64,000 nucleotides of DNA from an uncultured Collinsella sp. (GCA_958423535.1 CATZRJ010000003.1:1-64000); one strand, 5' to 3'; numbered from the stretch's first letter, positions 25,782 to 34,290 are shown. Program-made: numbers and translations. Notes: generated by a model not told the origin, from the letters alone.

Positions 25782-26645
25782 ATGGCATTTAACGTTAACG
25801 CGCTCGGATTTGGCGACAACGTCGTCGATCGCTACGAGCATATCCACACCATGTATCCTGGCGGCAACGCGGTGAACTTCGCCGTTTATGCCAAGAAATG
25901 CGGTGCCGCACGCTCCGCATACATGGGCATTTTTGGCAATGACGCCGCTGCCGAGCATGTCATTGCAAGCCTCGAGGATGAGGGTATCGAGCTTGACAAG
26001 TGTGAGCAGATGATTGGCGAGAACGGAGCGGCTCGCGTGACCGTTGTTGACGGTGACCGTGTCTTCCTTGGCTCCAACGAGGGCGGTATCCGTGGCGATG
26101 CGCGCTATGTCCTCGATCGCTTTGACCTTTCGTACATGAAGCAGTTCGATGTGGTTCATTCGGGCAACTATTGCTTTACCGAGCGCGAGCTGCCCAAGCT
26201 GAAGGCTGCGGGCGTCACGGTCTCTTTTGACTTTTCGGACGACTCCACCGACGAGTACTACGAGCAGATTGCACCCTACGTCGATTTTGCCTTCTTTAGT
26301 GCGGCGGATGCCGCGAGTGAGGACGAGATTCGCGAGCGTCTGGCATGGGTGAAGGGCTTGGGTCCGCGTTTTGTGTCGGCTACGGCGGGCGCCGAGGGCT
26401 GCATTGCTTACGACGGCGAGCGTTATTACCGCCAGCTGGCTAAACCGGTAACGGACATGAAGGACACCATGGGGGCGGGCGACTCGTTCCTCACCTCGTT
26501 TTTGATGTGCTATCTCGATTCCGCCAAGCGTGGTGAGGATGGCGCCGAGGCTATCGAGCGCGCGCTCGACTTTGCTGCCGGGTTTGCCTCGACCGTGTGC
26601 GGCATGGAAGGTTCTTGGGGCCACGGAGCGCCAATCGTCGAATAG
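25782..26645 (+). CDS. PfkB-family sugar kinase, FrlD-like
   Basis: A 287-aa kinase. GFGDNVVDRY with MYPGGNAVNFAVYAKK (25-39) matches the start of FrlD (fructoselysine 6-kinase). The anion-hole/catalytic motif DTMGAGDSF places the catalytic Asp at residue 234. The ATG at 25782 follows AAGGGT and lies 13 bases after the deglycase stop. Predicted to phosphorylate the ketosamine at C6 before deglycation. Confidence 0.88.
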   Translation: MAFNVNALGFGDNVVDRYEHIHTMYPGGNAVNFAVYAKKCGAARSAYMGIFGNDAAAEHVIASLEDEGIELDKCEQMIGENGAARVTVVDGDRVFLGSNEGGIRGDARYVLDRFDLSYMKQFDVVHSGNYCFTERELPKLKAAGVTVSFDFSDDSTDEYYEQIAPYVDFAFFSAADAASEDEIRERLAWVKGLGPRFVSATAGAEGCIAYDGERYYRQLAKPVTDMKDTMGAGDSFLTSFLMCYLDSAKRGEDGAEAIERALDFAAGFASTVCGMEGSWGHGAPIVE

Positions 26646-26715
26646 CTTAAGAAAGCGCAAGGCGGTCTGGCTATGAGGCTTTGGACAGCCGATGCAAAAC
26701 AATAAGCGAAACACG

Positions 26716-26750
26716 AAAAGGGGGCTCGCCATGCGGTGGGTCCCCTTTTG
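26716..26750 (+). terminator. Intra-operon hairpin
   Basis: AAAAGGGG pairs with CCCCTTTT around an 18-base loop, in the 121-base gap between the two PfkB genes. It could attenuate expression of the second half of the operon or protect the upstream mRNA. Confidence 0.6.
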
Positions 26751-26766
26751 AACATTGGAGAAGAGT

Positions 26767-27567
26767 ATGGGTATTAAAGCGTGTGCGGCTGGTTTTTGCT
26801 GCGCGGACGTCTATCAAAACATCGGCGTATTCTATCCGACTGGTAACGGCATTGACTGGGGTATCCATCTTGCACGAATGGGCGTTTCGGTATCCGCCGT
26901 GTCGGTTGTCGGCAAGGACGAGTACGGAGACAAGATGAGGGAGGCGCTGGCCGCTGAGGGGCTCGATATCTCTCATCTGCGGGTGGAGGATGGCGACACC
27001 TCGGTGATGCTCATGGCATTGAAAGACGGCGTCGATCGCGTGCATCTCGAGGCAATCGATGGCGTAATGGAGACATATCGACCGAATGAAGACGACCGGG
27101 CGTTTATCCTGGAGCATGACATCATCCATACCGACCTGTTTGGCAATTGTTTGGACCTCCTGCCCGAATGGCATGAAGCGGGCAAGACGGTGGTTATGGA
27201 CTTCTCGGTGTTCAGCCAGGATCCCGAATATGCATGTGAGGCTCATTTTCCTTACGTAGACTATGCGTTCATGTCGTTTGAAGAGGACACTCCGGAGCTA
27301 CGTGATTGGGTACGTCACGTACAGGAGTTGGGGCCGCGCGTTGCGGTTGCCACGCTTGGCGAGAAGGGAAGCATTGCCTTTGACGGCGAGCGCTTCTATG
27401 AGTGCGGGATCGTGCCGGCGGAGAAGGTCGTTAACACCGTGGGTGCCGGCGACTCGTATATTGCCGGGTTTACCAAGGGCGTGATCGATGCCCTTGATAT
27501 TCCGGCGTGTATGAAGGCGGGCGCTGAACTGTCGTCCCGAGTGATTGGTTCGTTTGAGCCGTACTAG
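26767..27567 (+). CDS. Second PfkB-family sugar kinase
   Basis: A 266-aa ribokinase-fold kinase. The N-terminal sugar lid has 'GFCCADVYQNIGVFYPTGNGIDWGIHLARMG', a fructoselysine-kinase-like pattern with TGNG in place of GGNA. The catalytic motif NTVGAGDSY is at 223-231. It differs clearly from the preceding kinase and is not a simple duplicate. GGAG six bases from the ATG. It probably handles a related sugar or amine adduct. Confidence 0.87.
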   Translation: MGIKACAAGFCCADVYQNIGVFYPTGNGIDWGIHLARMGVSVSAVSVVGKDEYGDKMREALAAEGLDISHLRVEDGDTSVMLMALKDGVDRVHLEAIDGVMETYRPNEDDRAFILEHDIIHTDLFGNCLDLLPEWHEAGKTVVMDFSVFSQDPEYACEAHFPYVDYAFMSFEEDTPELRDWVRHVQELGPRVAVATLGEKGSIAFDGERFYECGIVPAEKVVNTVGAGDSYIAGFTKGVIDALDIPACMKAGAELSSRVIGSFEPY

Positions 27568-27594
27568 GGCCAAATGCCTGGAAAGGAGTACGAA

Positions 27595-28455
27595 ATGGTT
27601 ATCGACATGTTGGTCCATCCTATGCTCTATGGCGAGATCTGTACGCCGGGTGATGAGCCTGATGGGTTCGGTTTTTGGTCACGAGAATTTGGTATGGGGC
27701 ATATGGGTCCCATGGATTGGGATGAGCTTCAAGTCGAGATGGACGTCTGCGACGTGCGGAAGAGCGTGCTCATGCCGCTCGATGTAACCACGGCATGCGG
27801 AGGACACTTTGGCACCAATGACCAGATTGCCATGCTGGTTGCCGCGCACCCCGATCGTCTGTGGGGATTTGCGAGCGTAGATCCACAGGTGAGCGGTGCC
27901 GCAGACGAATTGGAGCGCGCCTTTACCGAGTTGGGGGCAAAGGGGCTTTGCCTGCATCCGGCAAAGCAGGGTTTTGCCCCCGATGATGCTGTGGCCGAGC
28001 CGCTTTACGAGCTGTGCGAGCGCTATAACAAGCCGGTGGTTTTTCATGCCGGTATGTCTTGGGAGCCGGGCGCAGAGCTCTCGCGCAGTAACCCGCTTGC
28101 ATTTGAGCACACAATCGCAACGCATTCAAATGTGCGCTTTAGTTTGACCCACTTTGGCTGGCCCTGGGTGCGCGAGACCGTGGCGATGCTGCTCAAGTAT
28201 CCCAACTGCTACACGGACACCTCTATCACGTACATCGATTCGCCCGAGGAGATGATGCAGCGTCTTTTCACGGTCGATATGGGGCCGCTGTGGTATGAGC
28301 GCGCGCTATCGCATCAAGTGATGTTCGCCAGCAATACGCCGCGTTTCCGTGCATTCAAACTCAAGCGGGCGCTCGATACCGTGCCCATGCGCGATGATGC
28401 GCGAGAAAGGCTCTACTGGGGTAATGCTCTGCGTTTTCTTGAAGGGGATGAGTAA
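27595..28455 (+). CDS. Amidohydrolase-2-like TIM-barrel protein
   Basis: A 286-aa protein of the amidohydrolase-related/decarboxylase family. Visible are 'GFASVDPQ', 'GLCLHPAKQGF', 'PVVFHAGMSWEPG' with a metal-type His, and 'TDTSITYI' late in the barrel. The N-terminal metal motif is reduced to MLVHPMLYG. The ATG at 27595 has AAAGGAG. Its stop is 2 bases before the next start. It may cleave a C-C or amide bond or act on a lactone; unknown. Confidence 0.78.
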   Translation: MVIDMLVHPMLYGEICTPGDEPDGFGFWSREFGMGHMGPMDWDELQVEMDVCDVRKSVLMPLDVTTACGGHFGTNDQIAMLVAAHPDRLWGFASVDPQVSGAADELERAFTELGAKGLCLHPAKQGFAPDDAVAEPLYELCERYNKPVVFHAGMSWEPGAELSRSNPLAFEHTIATHSNVRFSLTHFGWPWVRETVAMLLKYPNCYTDTSITYIDSPEEMMQRLFTVDMGPLWYERALSHQVMFASNTPRFRAFKLKRALDTVPMRDDARERLYWGNALRFLEGDE

Positions 28456-28457
28456 AC

Positions 28458-28886
28458 ATGGTGACGCTCGAGACATTGAGCTATCTATCGACTGCTCCGG
28501 ACCAGTTCATCGATATTACCGAAGATGTGCACGCTGCCATCGAACGCAGCTCGGTGACCAATGGCTTGGCAGCGATTATTTTGTCGCATACGACCTGTGG
28601 AATCGTGGTAAACGAGGGGCTGCCCTGCGTGGAGACGGATCTTATGGAGACGCTTGATCGCATCGCCCCACTCGATGCCCCCTATGCGCATGCGCACTTC
28701 CTGCCGAGCTATGGAGCCACCGGCAACAACTCCTGCGGGCATATCAAGAGCATGATTTGTGGAAACAGTTGCTTCTTTCCCGTCCAAGATGGCCACATCG
28801 TGTGCGGAAGTGCCCAGAACATCTATCTTGCGGAGTTTGACGGTCCGCAGAAGCGAAAAGTGTACGTCGAGGTGCTGGGGGAGTAA
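28458..28886 (+). CDS. YjbQ family protein (UPF0047)
   Basis: A 142-aa beta-rich protein of the YjbQ family (secondary thiamine-phosphate synthase activity in E. coli). 'ITEDVHAAIERSSVTNGLAAIILSHTTCGIVVNE' and 'HIKSMICGNSCFFPVQDGHIVCGSAQNIYLAEFDGP' are the family signatures. It is translationally coupled to the preceding gene. Its role in a sugar-catabolic operon is unclear; related proteins accompany sugar-kinase operons elsewhere. Confidence 0.87.
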   Translation: MVTLETLSYLSTAPDQFIDITEDVHAAIERSSVTNGLAAIILSHTTCGIVVNEGLPCVETDLMETLDRIAPLDAPYAHAHFLPSYGATGNNSCGHIKSMICGNSCFFPVQDGHIVCGSAQNIYLAEFDGPQKRKVYVEVLGE

Positions 28887-28919
28887 CGTCCCTGCAATAA
28901 CCCTATGAAGGAGCACGTT

Positions 28920-29729
28920 ATGTCGTTTCTAACCTCGATGTTCAAGACCGAAAAGCCGGTTATCGGAATGCTGCACCTGCGTTCTCTGCCGGGCGATCCG
29001 CTGTATTACCCGGGCGGAAGCGTGCCGCAGGTCGTGGAAGCCGCCAAGCACGATCTCGAGGCGTTGCAGCAGGGCGGTGTCGATGGCATTTTGATTACCA
29101 ATGAGCTCTCGATGCCCTATGAGCAGCACGTTTCTCCCTCAACCCTTGCATCGATGGGCTATGTTATCGGGGCTCTATCCCATGATCTGTCGACTCCTTG
29201 GGGAGCTGAGGCTATTTACGATGGTGATGCCACAATCGAGCTGTGCGCTGCCGTCGATGCGCAGTTCACGCGCTGCAATTTTTGCGGTGCCTGGGTCGGT
29301 GATCTCGGGCTGATTAACCGAGATTTCGCTCACACCATGCGTCGCAAGGCGGCGCTGCGCTTGGACAATCTCAAGCTTTTTCACTTCATCACGAGCGAGG
29401 GGGAGGTTTATCTCAACGACCGCACGACTGCGGACATTGCCGATTCACTTCTCTTTAATTGCCTACCGGATGCGATGGTCATCGGCGGTTCGGCTGCCGG
29501 TCGTGGCGCATCGGGCGAGCTTGCCGATGAGGTTCGCGAGCGTGTTGGCCAAGTACCTGTGGTATGTGGCACCGGTTGCCGCGAAAATACCGTGGCTGAC
29601 GTATTTGCTCACTACGATGGCGCGTTTGTCGGCACGTGCTTAAAGCGCGACGGAAAGCTGGATGCCCCGGTCGATGTTGAGCGGGTAGCTCGTTTTATGG
29701 CTGCCGCTCGTACGGCGCGAGGGGAGTAG
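28920..29729 (+). CDS. BtpA/SgcQ family protein
   Basis: A 269-aa TIM-barrel protein of the BtpA family, which includes SgcQ from the E. coli sgc sugar-phosphotransferase cluster. Signatures: PVIGMLHLRSLPGDPLY, GGVDGILITNE, 'VIGGSAAGRG', and the C-terminal 'DGAFVGTCLKRDGKLDAPVD'. The ATG at 28920 has AAGGAG; an ATG at 28905 is a poorer choice. Family members are thought to act on nucleoside- or sugar-like substrates; exact reaction unknown. Confidence 0.87.
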   Translation: MSFLTSMFKTEKPVIGMLHLRSLPGDPLYYPGGSVPQVVEAAKHDLEALQQGGVDGILITNELSMPYEQHVSPSTLASMGYVIGALSHDLSTPWGAEAIYDGDATIELCAAVDAQFTRCNFCGAWVGDLGLINRDFAHTMRRKAALRLDNLKLFHFITSEGEVYLNDRTTADIADSLLFNCLPDAMVIGGSAAGRGASGELADEVRERVGQVPVVCGTGCRENTVADVFAHYDGAFVGTCLKRDGKLDAPVDVERVARFMAAARTARGE

Positions 29730-29735
29730 GTACCT

Positions 29736-31253
29736 ATGGCGCTCTATCTGGGTATTGATATTGGGACAAGCGCCTCTAAAGGCGTTTTAATCGATGATCG
29801 ATGCAACATCGTTTGCCAAGCCTCTTGTGGACATGAGACGGACAACCCGTGTGACGGATGGTACCAGCATGATGCGGAGGCAGTTTGGTGGGGCGATTTT
29901 TGCCGCTTGTCGCGCGAGCTGGTGGCGCGATCGGGGGTTAACGCGGCACAGATCGGATGCGTGGGCCTTTCCGCATTGGGTTGCGACTGCGTACCGGTCG
30001 ATACCGAGTGCAACGCGCTGGCGCCCGCGATTTTGTATGGAGTCGATGCACGTTCGAAGCCGCAGATTGACGAGCTCCTTTCCGAATATGGGTTAGATCG
30101 CGCACGCGAGCTTTTCGGGCACGATCCCTGTTCGTCAGATATTGCTCCCAAGATCTTGTGGTTTAAGGAGAATATGCCCGAGGTGCACGAACGTGCCGCG
30201 AAGTTCCTGACGGCGTCATCGTTTCTGTGCGCGAAGTTGACGGGGCGTTTTACGGTGGACCGTTATTTGGCGGAGGATTTTCTTCCCCTATACGACCGCT
30301 ACACTTGGAAGGTTGATGCTCGGGAATGTGCTCGTTTCTGCCGGCCTGACCAGATGGTGGAGGTAATGTCGGCTACCGATATTGCCGGGGTGATTACGCA
30401 GCGTGCGGCTGAGGCGACGGGGCTCGCGGCAGGGACACCTGTCTTAGTGGGAACGGGCGACTCTGGTGCCGAGGCCATTTCGACGGGTGTATTTCGTCCC
30501 GGCGATATGATGGTTCAGTTGGGGAGTACGGCGTATTTCATCTATCTAGCTGATCATATGGTCGATGATGCCCGCCTGTGGCCAGGGACGTTTATCATTC
30601 CCGGAACTTACGGGATCTGCGCGGGGACCAATACGGCGGGTGCGCTCACATCGTGGCTGCGCCAAGAGCTGTATCGCGACGCCGTGGAGGCCGAGGGCCA
30701 CGGTGGCCCCGATGCATATTCGGTTATGGCGCATGATGCCGCCGGTGTGGCGCCGGGTGCCGATGGGCTCCTGTGTCTGCCGTACTTTGCGGGGGAGCGC
30801 ACTCCGCTCAACGATCCCGAGGCGCGTGGCGTCTTCTTTGGCCTGACCGGAAGGCATACGCGAGTCCATATGGTTCGTGCCGCCTTGGAAGGCGTCGCGT
30901 ATACCGTTGCATCCCATGTCGACATTATCGAGCGAGAACATGGACTGCCAATTGGGCGCATTATGCTTGTCGGAGGTGGAACCAAGAATCCAGTTTGGAT
31001 GCAGGCTATCGCCGACGTATGTGGGCGCGAGGTCTCGGTTGCCAAGGTTACGGTGGGCGCATGCTTCGGTGATGCCATCATGGCAGCTCTCGCAGGTGGC
31101 GCCTATGCATCATGGGATGAGCTCGCCCAAGTCCTTGGCGTTGCGCAAACAATCGTGCCTGATATGACTGCCCACGAGTTATATGCGTCGCGCCGTCATA
31201 TCTTTGACGAATTGTATGCACGTAACCGTGATCTCATGCACGAATTGGTGTAA
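29736..31253 (+). CDS. FGGY-family carbohydrate kinase
   Basis: A 505-aa two-domain kinase like xylulokinase and gluconokinase. The ATP-phosphate loop LGIDIGTSASKG is at residues 4-15; the catalytic-type block VLVGTGDSGAEAIS follows in the middle; the C-terminal FGGY signature is 'GRIMLVGGGTKNPVWMQAIADVCGREV'. It is the last gene of the operon, 6 bases after the BtpA-like gene. It suggests that a ketose or polyol released in the pathway is phosphorylated. The exact sugar is not predictable. Confidence 0.9.
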   Translation: MALYLGIDIGTSASKGVLIDDRCNIVCQASCGHETDNPCDGWYQHDAEAVWWGDFCRLSRELVARSGVNAAQIGCVGLSALGCDCVPVDTECNALAPAILYGVDARSKPQIDELLSEYGLDRARELFGHDPCSSDIAPKILWFKENMPEVHERAAKFLTASSFLCAKLTGRFTVDRYLAEDFLPLYDRYTWKVDARECARFCRPDQMVEVMSATDIAGVITQRAAEATGLAAGTPVLVGTGDSGAEAISTGVFRPGDMMVQLGSTAYFIYLADHMVDDARLWPGTFIIPGTYGICAGTNTAGALTSWLRQELYRDAVEAEGHGGPDAYSVMAHDAAGVAPGADGLLCLPYFAGERTPLNDPEARGVFFGLTGRHTRVHMVRAALEGVAYTVASHVDIIEREHGLPIGRIMLVGGGTKNPVWMQAIADVCGREVSVAKVTVGACFGDAIMAALAGGAYASWDELAQVLGVAQTIVPDMTAHELYASRRHIFDELYARNRDLMHELV

Positions 31254-31332
31254 TGCTGTCGAACTGTACTGCCTTCCAATAGGGACTGCGTTGTGCGATT
31301 CGCATGTTCCTTGGCATTTTTGCCTACAGGGG

Positions 31333-32115
31333 TTAGCGAAGGTCAAATACAGAGCGCGCATTTGCTAAAACTGCCGACTCGATGCGCTTTGCGTCACAGA
31401 TTTTGAGTGAGGCAATGCGCATCGAGGTCCTTGTGAGCGATCTGATGAGCGACTGTGCGCTTGTATCTGTGTTTGGCTCGTACGGCGCATCGGTCTCGAG
31501 CAGTAGCCGGTCGAGTGGAATCTGTCGTGCGTATTCGCGTCCACGTCTAGACGCGAGCATGCGTTCGTTGACGGAAAAATAACAGCCCGCATTACGCGCG
31601 CGGACGAGTTCGTCCGAAGTGCCGCTAAACCAGTGGAAGATGATAGCGGGGGAGTCGGGGTTTGGGATGAGTAGTCCATGCGATTCGAGGACGTCCAGTA
31701 CGGCTCCTGCCGAACGAACGGCGTGAATTGATATCACGCGCCCGGTAAGAGGGCACTGCACGAGTGTATCGCAGAGCCGGTCAAATGCCTGTATTTGTAG
31801 CGGCTCACTTCCGGCAAAACGAGCGGAAAAGTCGAGCCCGACCTCGCCAACAAAACGCTCTTGCGCGGCAATTTGGCAGAGTAGGTCAATTTCTGCGTTG
31901 CCGCATCGCTCGTCGGCGAGCCACCAGGGATGGAGGCCGATGCCCTTGATGACGGTAGGAGGGCGACGGGTTCGTCCATGTGCGTTAGCGAAGTCGCGTG
32001 GATCGACGCCGCAATCAAATAGACCCAAGCCCAGCGCCGTTGCCTCATCGGCAACAGCGTCCGGGTGAGCCATTAAATCAAGATGGCAATGTGCATCAAA
32101 TAATCGGGGCTCCAT
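31333..32115 (-). CDS. TatD-family metal-dependent hydrolase
   Basis: A 260-aa TIM-barrel nuclease/hydrolase. FDAHCHLD (6-13) supplies the HxH metal pair; GIGLHPWW, VGEVGLDFS, and 'LLLETDAPYEP' carry the remaining ligands. The family acts as 3'-5' exonuclease on DNA in repair. It starts 14 bases after the tcdA stop, on the same strand, and so is co-transcribed with it. Slightly divergent from housekeeping TatD (short loops around 150-180). Confidence 0.88.
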   Translation of the reverse strand: MEPRLFDAHCHLDLMAHPDAVADEATALGLGLFDCGVDPRDFANAHGRTRRPPTVIKGIGLHPWWLADERCGNAEIDLLCQIAAQERFVGEVGLDFSARFAGSEPLQIQAFDRLCDTLVQCPLTGRVISIHAVRSAGAVLDVLESHGLLIPNPDSPAIIFHWFSGTSDELVRARNAGCYFSVNERMLASRRGREYARQIPLDRLLLETDAPYEPNTDTSAQSLIRSLTRTSMRIASLKICDAKRIESAVLANARSVFDLR

Positions 32116-32129
32116 CTCGGCGCGCTCCG

Positions 32130-32921
32130 CTAGTCCAAGCGCTGGCCATCGGCGCGCACGCGCTCGGTACCGCGGCCGCTGATCTGGCGGATAACCTCGC
32201 CGGCAATCATCTGACCCATGATGGGCGGCATAAAGCTGGCGGTGCCCAACTCGGTGCGCTCGTGGATATTGGAAGGGTCGCGGGGCTGTGTCTTAACCGA
32301 TTCCTCGCAGCTAAACAGTACATGTAGACTCTTGATTCCGCGCTTCTTGCATTCTTTGCGCATGATGCGGCTCATGGGGTCACGTACCGTATCGAAAATG
32401 TCGGCAAAGCGGAGGCACTCGGGATGGAGCTTGTTGGCCCCGCCCATGGAGCTAACCAAACGAATGTCGTGGTCCTGAGCATATTTGGCAATGGTGAGCT
32501 TGGCCGAGATGGTGTCGATGGCGTCGACGACGTAGTCGAGCTTGCCGTCTGTCTGCTCCAAAACGCTCGCGAAGAACTCGTCGATGTTGTCGCTCAGCAG
32601 GTATTCGGTGCGCTTGATAACGGTGGCGGCGGGATTGATATCGCGAATCATGGCTTCCATCACGTCAACCTTGCGCTTGCCGATGGTGCTGTGAAAGGCG
32701 ATGGCCTGGCGATTGATATTGCTGGGCGCGATGATGTCCTTGTCCAGAATTACAAAATGACCAATGCCGCCGCGGGCAAGTGCCTCGCAGCAATTGGAGC
32801 CCACGCCTCCGCAGCCGAGCACCAACACCGTGGCGTTGGCGAGTTTATTAAGTGCCTCGCGGCCCATGATGATCTCGAGCTTGGTATCGCGCGTCTCGAC
32901 GAGAGCAGCAGTTTCGGTCAT
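32130..32921 (-). CDS. tcdA: tRNA threonylcarbamoyladenosine dehydratase
   Basis: An E1-like (ThiF/MoeB/HesA) ATP-dependent enzyme, 263 aa. It cyclises N6-threonylcarbamoyladenosine at tRNA position 37. Nucleotide motif VLVLGCGGVGSNCCEALARGG near residue 33; SNINRQ; 'DYVVDAIDTISAK'; C-terminal 'GTASFMPPIMGQMIAGEVIRQI', characteristic of TcdA. Two ATGs lie 6 bases apart; the second (32921) is at ideal spacing from GGAGG. Probably followed by tatD in one transcript. Confidence 0.9.
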   Translation of the reverse strand: MTETAALVETRDTKLEIIMGREALNKLANATVLVLGCGGVGSNCCEALARGGIGHFVILDKDIIAPSNINRQAIAFHSTIGKRKVDVMEAMIRDINPAATVIKRTEYLLSDNIDEFFASVLEQTDGKLDYVVDAIDTISAKLTIAKYAQDHDIRLVSSMGGANKLHPECLRFADIFDTVRDPMSRIMRKECKKRGIKSLHVLFSCEESVKTQPRDPSNIHERTELGTASFMPPIMGQMIAGEVIRQISGRGTERVRADGQRLD

Positions 32922-32965
32922 AGACATCCTCCGATGGGGAAGCGAATCGTGTTTTAGCTATCGTC

Positions 32966-32971
32966 ATTATA
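32966..32971 (-). promoter_or_regulatory. Predicted -10 element of tcdA-tatD
   Basis: On the reverse strand TATAAT lies about 45 bases before tcdA. The -35 region (TCAAAT at 17 bases) is weak. Confidence 0.4.
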
Positions 32972-33008
32972 GGTATTATCGCGATTTCATTTGAGCCCTT
33001 GGGGCTTG

Positions 33009-33037
33009 TTGAAATGGGGTCGGGATTCGCATAAGAT
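33009..33037 (+). promoter_or_regulatory. Predicted promoter of a candidate small RNA
   Basis: TTGAAA (33009-33014), a 17-base spacer, and TAAGAT (33032-33037). No reading frame follows; a structured stretch ending in six T residues does. Confidence 0.5.
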
Positions 33038-33043
33038 CGAAGC

Positions 33044-33138
33044 AGATGGCACCCGTTGCCGCGGGTTAGCCAACTCCGAAACACGTTTATGGCGTGAGAA
33101 GTGGTCGTCTTCGCATTGCGCGGGAGCGGCTATTTTTT
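33044..33138 (+). ncRNA. Candidate structured small RNA, about 95 nt
   Basis: The stretch after the promoter contains a 5' hairpin (ACCCG with CGGGT). It then has a long terminator-like stem, in which TAGCC (33067-33071) and ACTCC pair with GGGAG and GGCTA (33128-33132), followed by TTTTTT. Internal bases around GAGAAG and CTTCGC can also pair. No start codon with a Shine-Dalgarno is present, and the next gene has its own promoter. It does not match tRNA, 4.5S or 6S RNA by eye. Confidence 0.5.
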
Positions 33139-33148
33139 GAGTGTAAGA

Positions 33149-33172
33149 TTAGATAGTTAGACAAACATCTAA
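33149..33172. promoter_or_regulatory. Predicted SdpR-type operator
   Basis: TTAGAT and ATCTAA arms separated by 12 bases surround the -35 element of the sdpR promoter. This fits autorepression by the ArsR-like protein. Confidence 0.55.
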
Positions 33173-33186
33173 ATATCGAGTATAGT
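33157..33186 (+). promoter_or_regulatory. Predicted promoter of sdpR-sdpI
   Basis: TTAGAC (33157-33162) and TATAGT (33181-33186) with an 18-base spacer, overlapping the predicted operator, 35 bases before sdpR. Confidence 0.6.
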
Positions 33187-33220
33187 GTGCGCGTCATGAG
33201 AGATGATGAGAGGAGGTCTT

Positions 33221-33499
33221 ATGCCGGGAGAGGGTTTTAAGGCGCTTGCCGATCCAACGCGACGGCGCATTTTGGAGTTGCTGCGCGAGGGCAATTGCAC
33301 GGCGGGGGAGCTTGCCGAGCATTTCGATATCAGTAAGCCGTCGCTAAGCCATCACTTGGCGACGCTCAAAAACGCCGGGTTGGTGACCGACGAGCGCCAT
33401 GGCCAAAACATCGTTTACAGCTTAAACACCACCGTCATGCAGGACTTGATCGGTTGGTTTATGGGCTTTACAAACACGGAAGGTGATAAGGATGAATAA
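33221..33499 (+). CDS. sdpR: ArsR-family autorepressor, SdpR-like
   Basis: A 92-aa winged-helix repressor. 'FKALADPTRRRILELL' and 'LAEHFDISKPSLSHHLATLKNAGLV' form the DNA-binding core (residues 5-60). No cysteine pair of metal-sensing ArsR proteins is present. It is followed and overlapped by an SdpI-like gene, the same pairing as the Bacillus sdpRI immunity operon, where SdpR is sequestered at the membrane by SdpI. AGGAGGT lies immediately upstream of the ATG. Confidence 0.88.
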   Translation: MPGEGFKALADPTRRRILELLREGNCTAGELAEHFDISKPSLSHHLATLKNAGLVTDERHGQNIVYSLNTTVMQDLIGWFMGFTNTEGDKDE

Positions 33500-34196
33500 C
33501 GAAAACAAGGGCATTCACCCCACGGGGGTATCGTCGCGCGTGTGGATTGCGCTGGTCGCTCTGTGCGTCGCCAATGTCGTAGCGCACCTCATGGTGATGC
33601 CGAGCTTGCCTGCGCAGATTCCCACGCACTGGGGCGCGAACGGCGCCGTCGACGGTTGGGGTCCTAGCTGGATGGCCTCCGCGCTCGGCGTGCTGCCTTT
33701 GGCGCTTCTCGCAATGTTCTGCGTGGTGCCGCGCATCGACCCCAAAGGTGAGGCATATCGAACCTCGGGCAAGTTCTACCAGGGCTTCGTAATCGCCTTC
33801 ACCTTGTTCATGTGCGCCATAAGCTGGCTGGGAGAGCTTACAGTCTGGGGCGTGGTGCCGGCGGTCGGTTCGGTTAACGTGCTGATTTCCGGTGTTGTCG
33901 GTTTGCTGTTCATCGGCGTAGGCAACTACTTGCCGCGTGTGAAGCAGAACTATACGCTCGGTATCAAGACACCCTGGGCGCTTGCCGATCCCGAGAACTG
34001 GCGCCGTACGCAGCGTTTTGGCGGCGCCTGCTTTATGGTGCTGGGTATTGGCCTGATTGTGATGGGCGTGGCAGGCAGCGTGCTTTCGAGTGAAGTCGTC
34101 GCCGCGGTGATTGCGGTTCTGGCGTTTGGTTTGGTTGGAGCCGTCTACGTCTACTCGTATCTGTTGTGGCGCAAATCGCAGCGAGCCGTTCGTTAA
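33492..34196 (+). CDS. sdpI: SdpI-like membrane protein (DUF1648)
   Basis: A 234-aa protein with about six membrane helices. The N-terminal DUF1648 motif is LPAQIPTHWGANGAVDGWGP; the C-terminal SdpI motif includes YTLGIKTPWALADPENWRRTQRFGG. In Bacillus, SdpI gives immunity to the SdpC killing peptide and signals to SdpR. No sdpABC is in the window, so here it may protect against foreign toxins (inference). The ATG overlaps the end of sdpR by 8 bases. Confidence 0.9.
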   Translation: MNNENKGIHPTGVSSRVWIALVALCVANVVAHLMVMPSLPAQIPTHWGANGAVDGWGPSWMASALGVLPLALLAMFCVVPRIDPKGEAYRTSGKFYQGFVIAFTLFMCAISWLGELTVWGVVPAVGSVNVLISGVVGLLFIGVGNYLPRVKQNYTLGIKTPWALADPENWRRTQRFGGACFMVLGIGLIVMGVAGSVLSSEVVAAVIAVLAFGLVGAVYVYSYLLWRKSQRAVR

Positions 34197-34269
34197 GGTT
34201 GCGGAAAACTAGCGTACGCAGTTCATAGTATGTTCCGGGGGACTTTTCCCAGGTAGTATTAGGGGGTGT

Positions 34270-34290
34270 GGGCAACCATGCCCCTTTTTC
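34270..34290 (+). terminator. Short hairpin terminator of sdpRI
   Basis: GGGCA, loop ACCA, TGCCC, then CTTTTTC. Confidence 0.65.

Noticed and set aside
31254..31332. GGCATTTTTGCC as a terminator after the FGGY kinase
   Set aside because: Four-base-pair stem with a T loop and no T tract after it; the true terminator of the long operon was not found.
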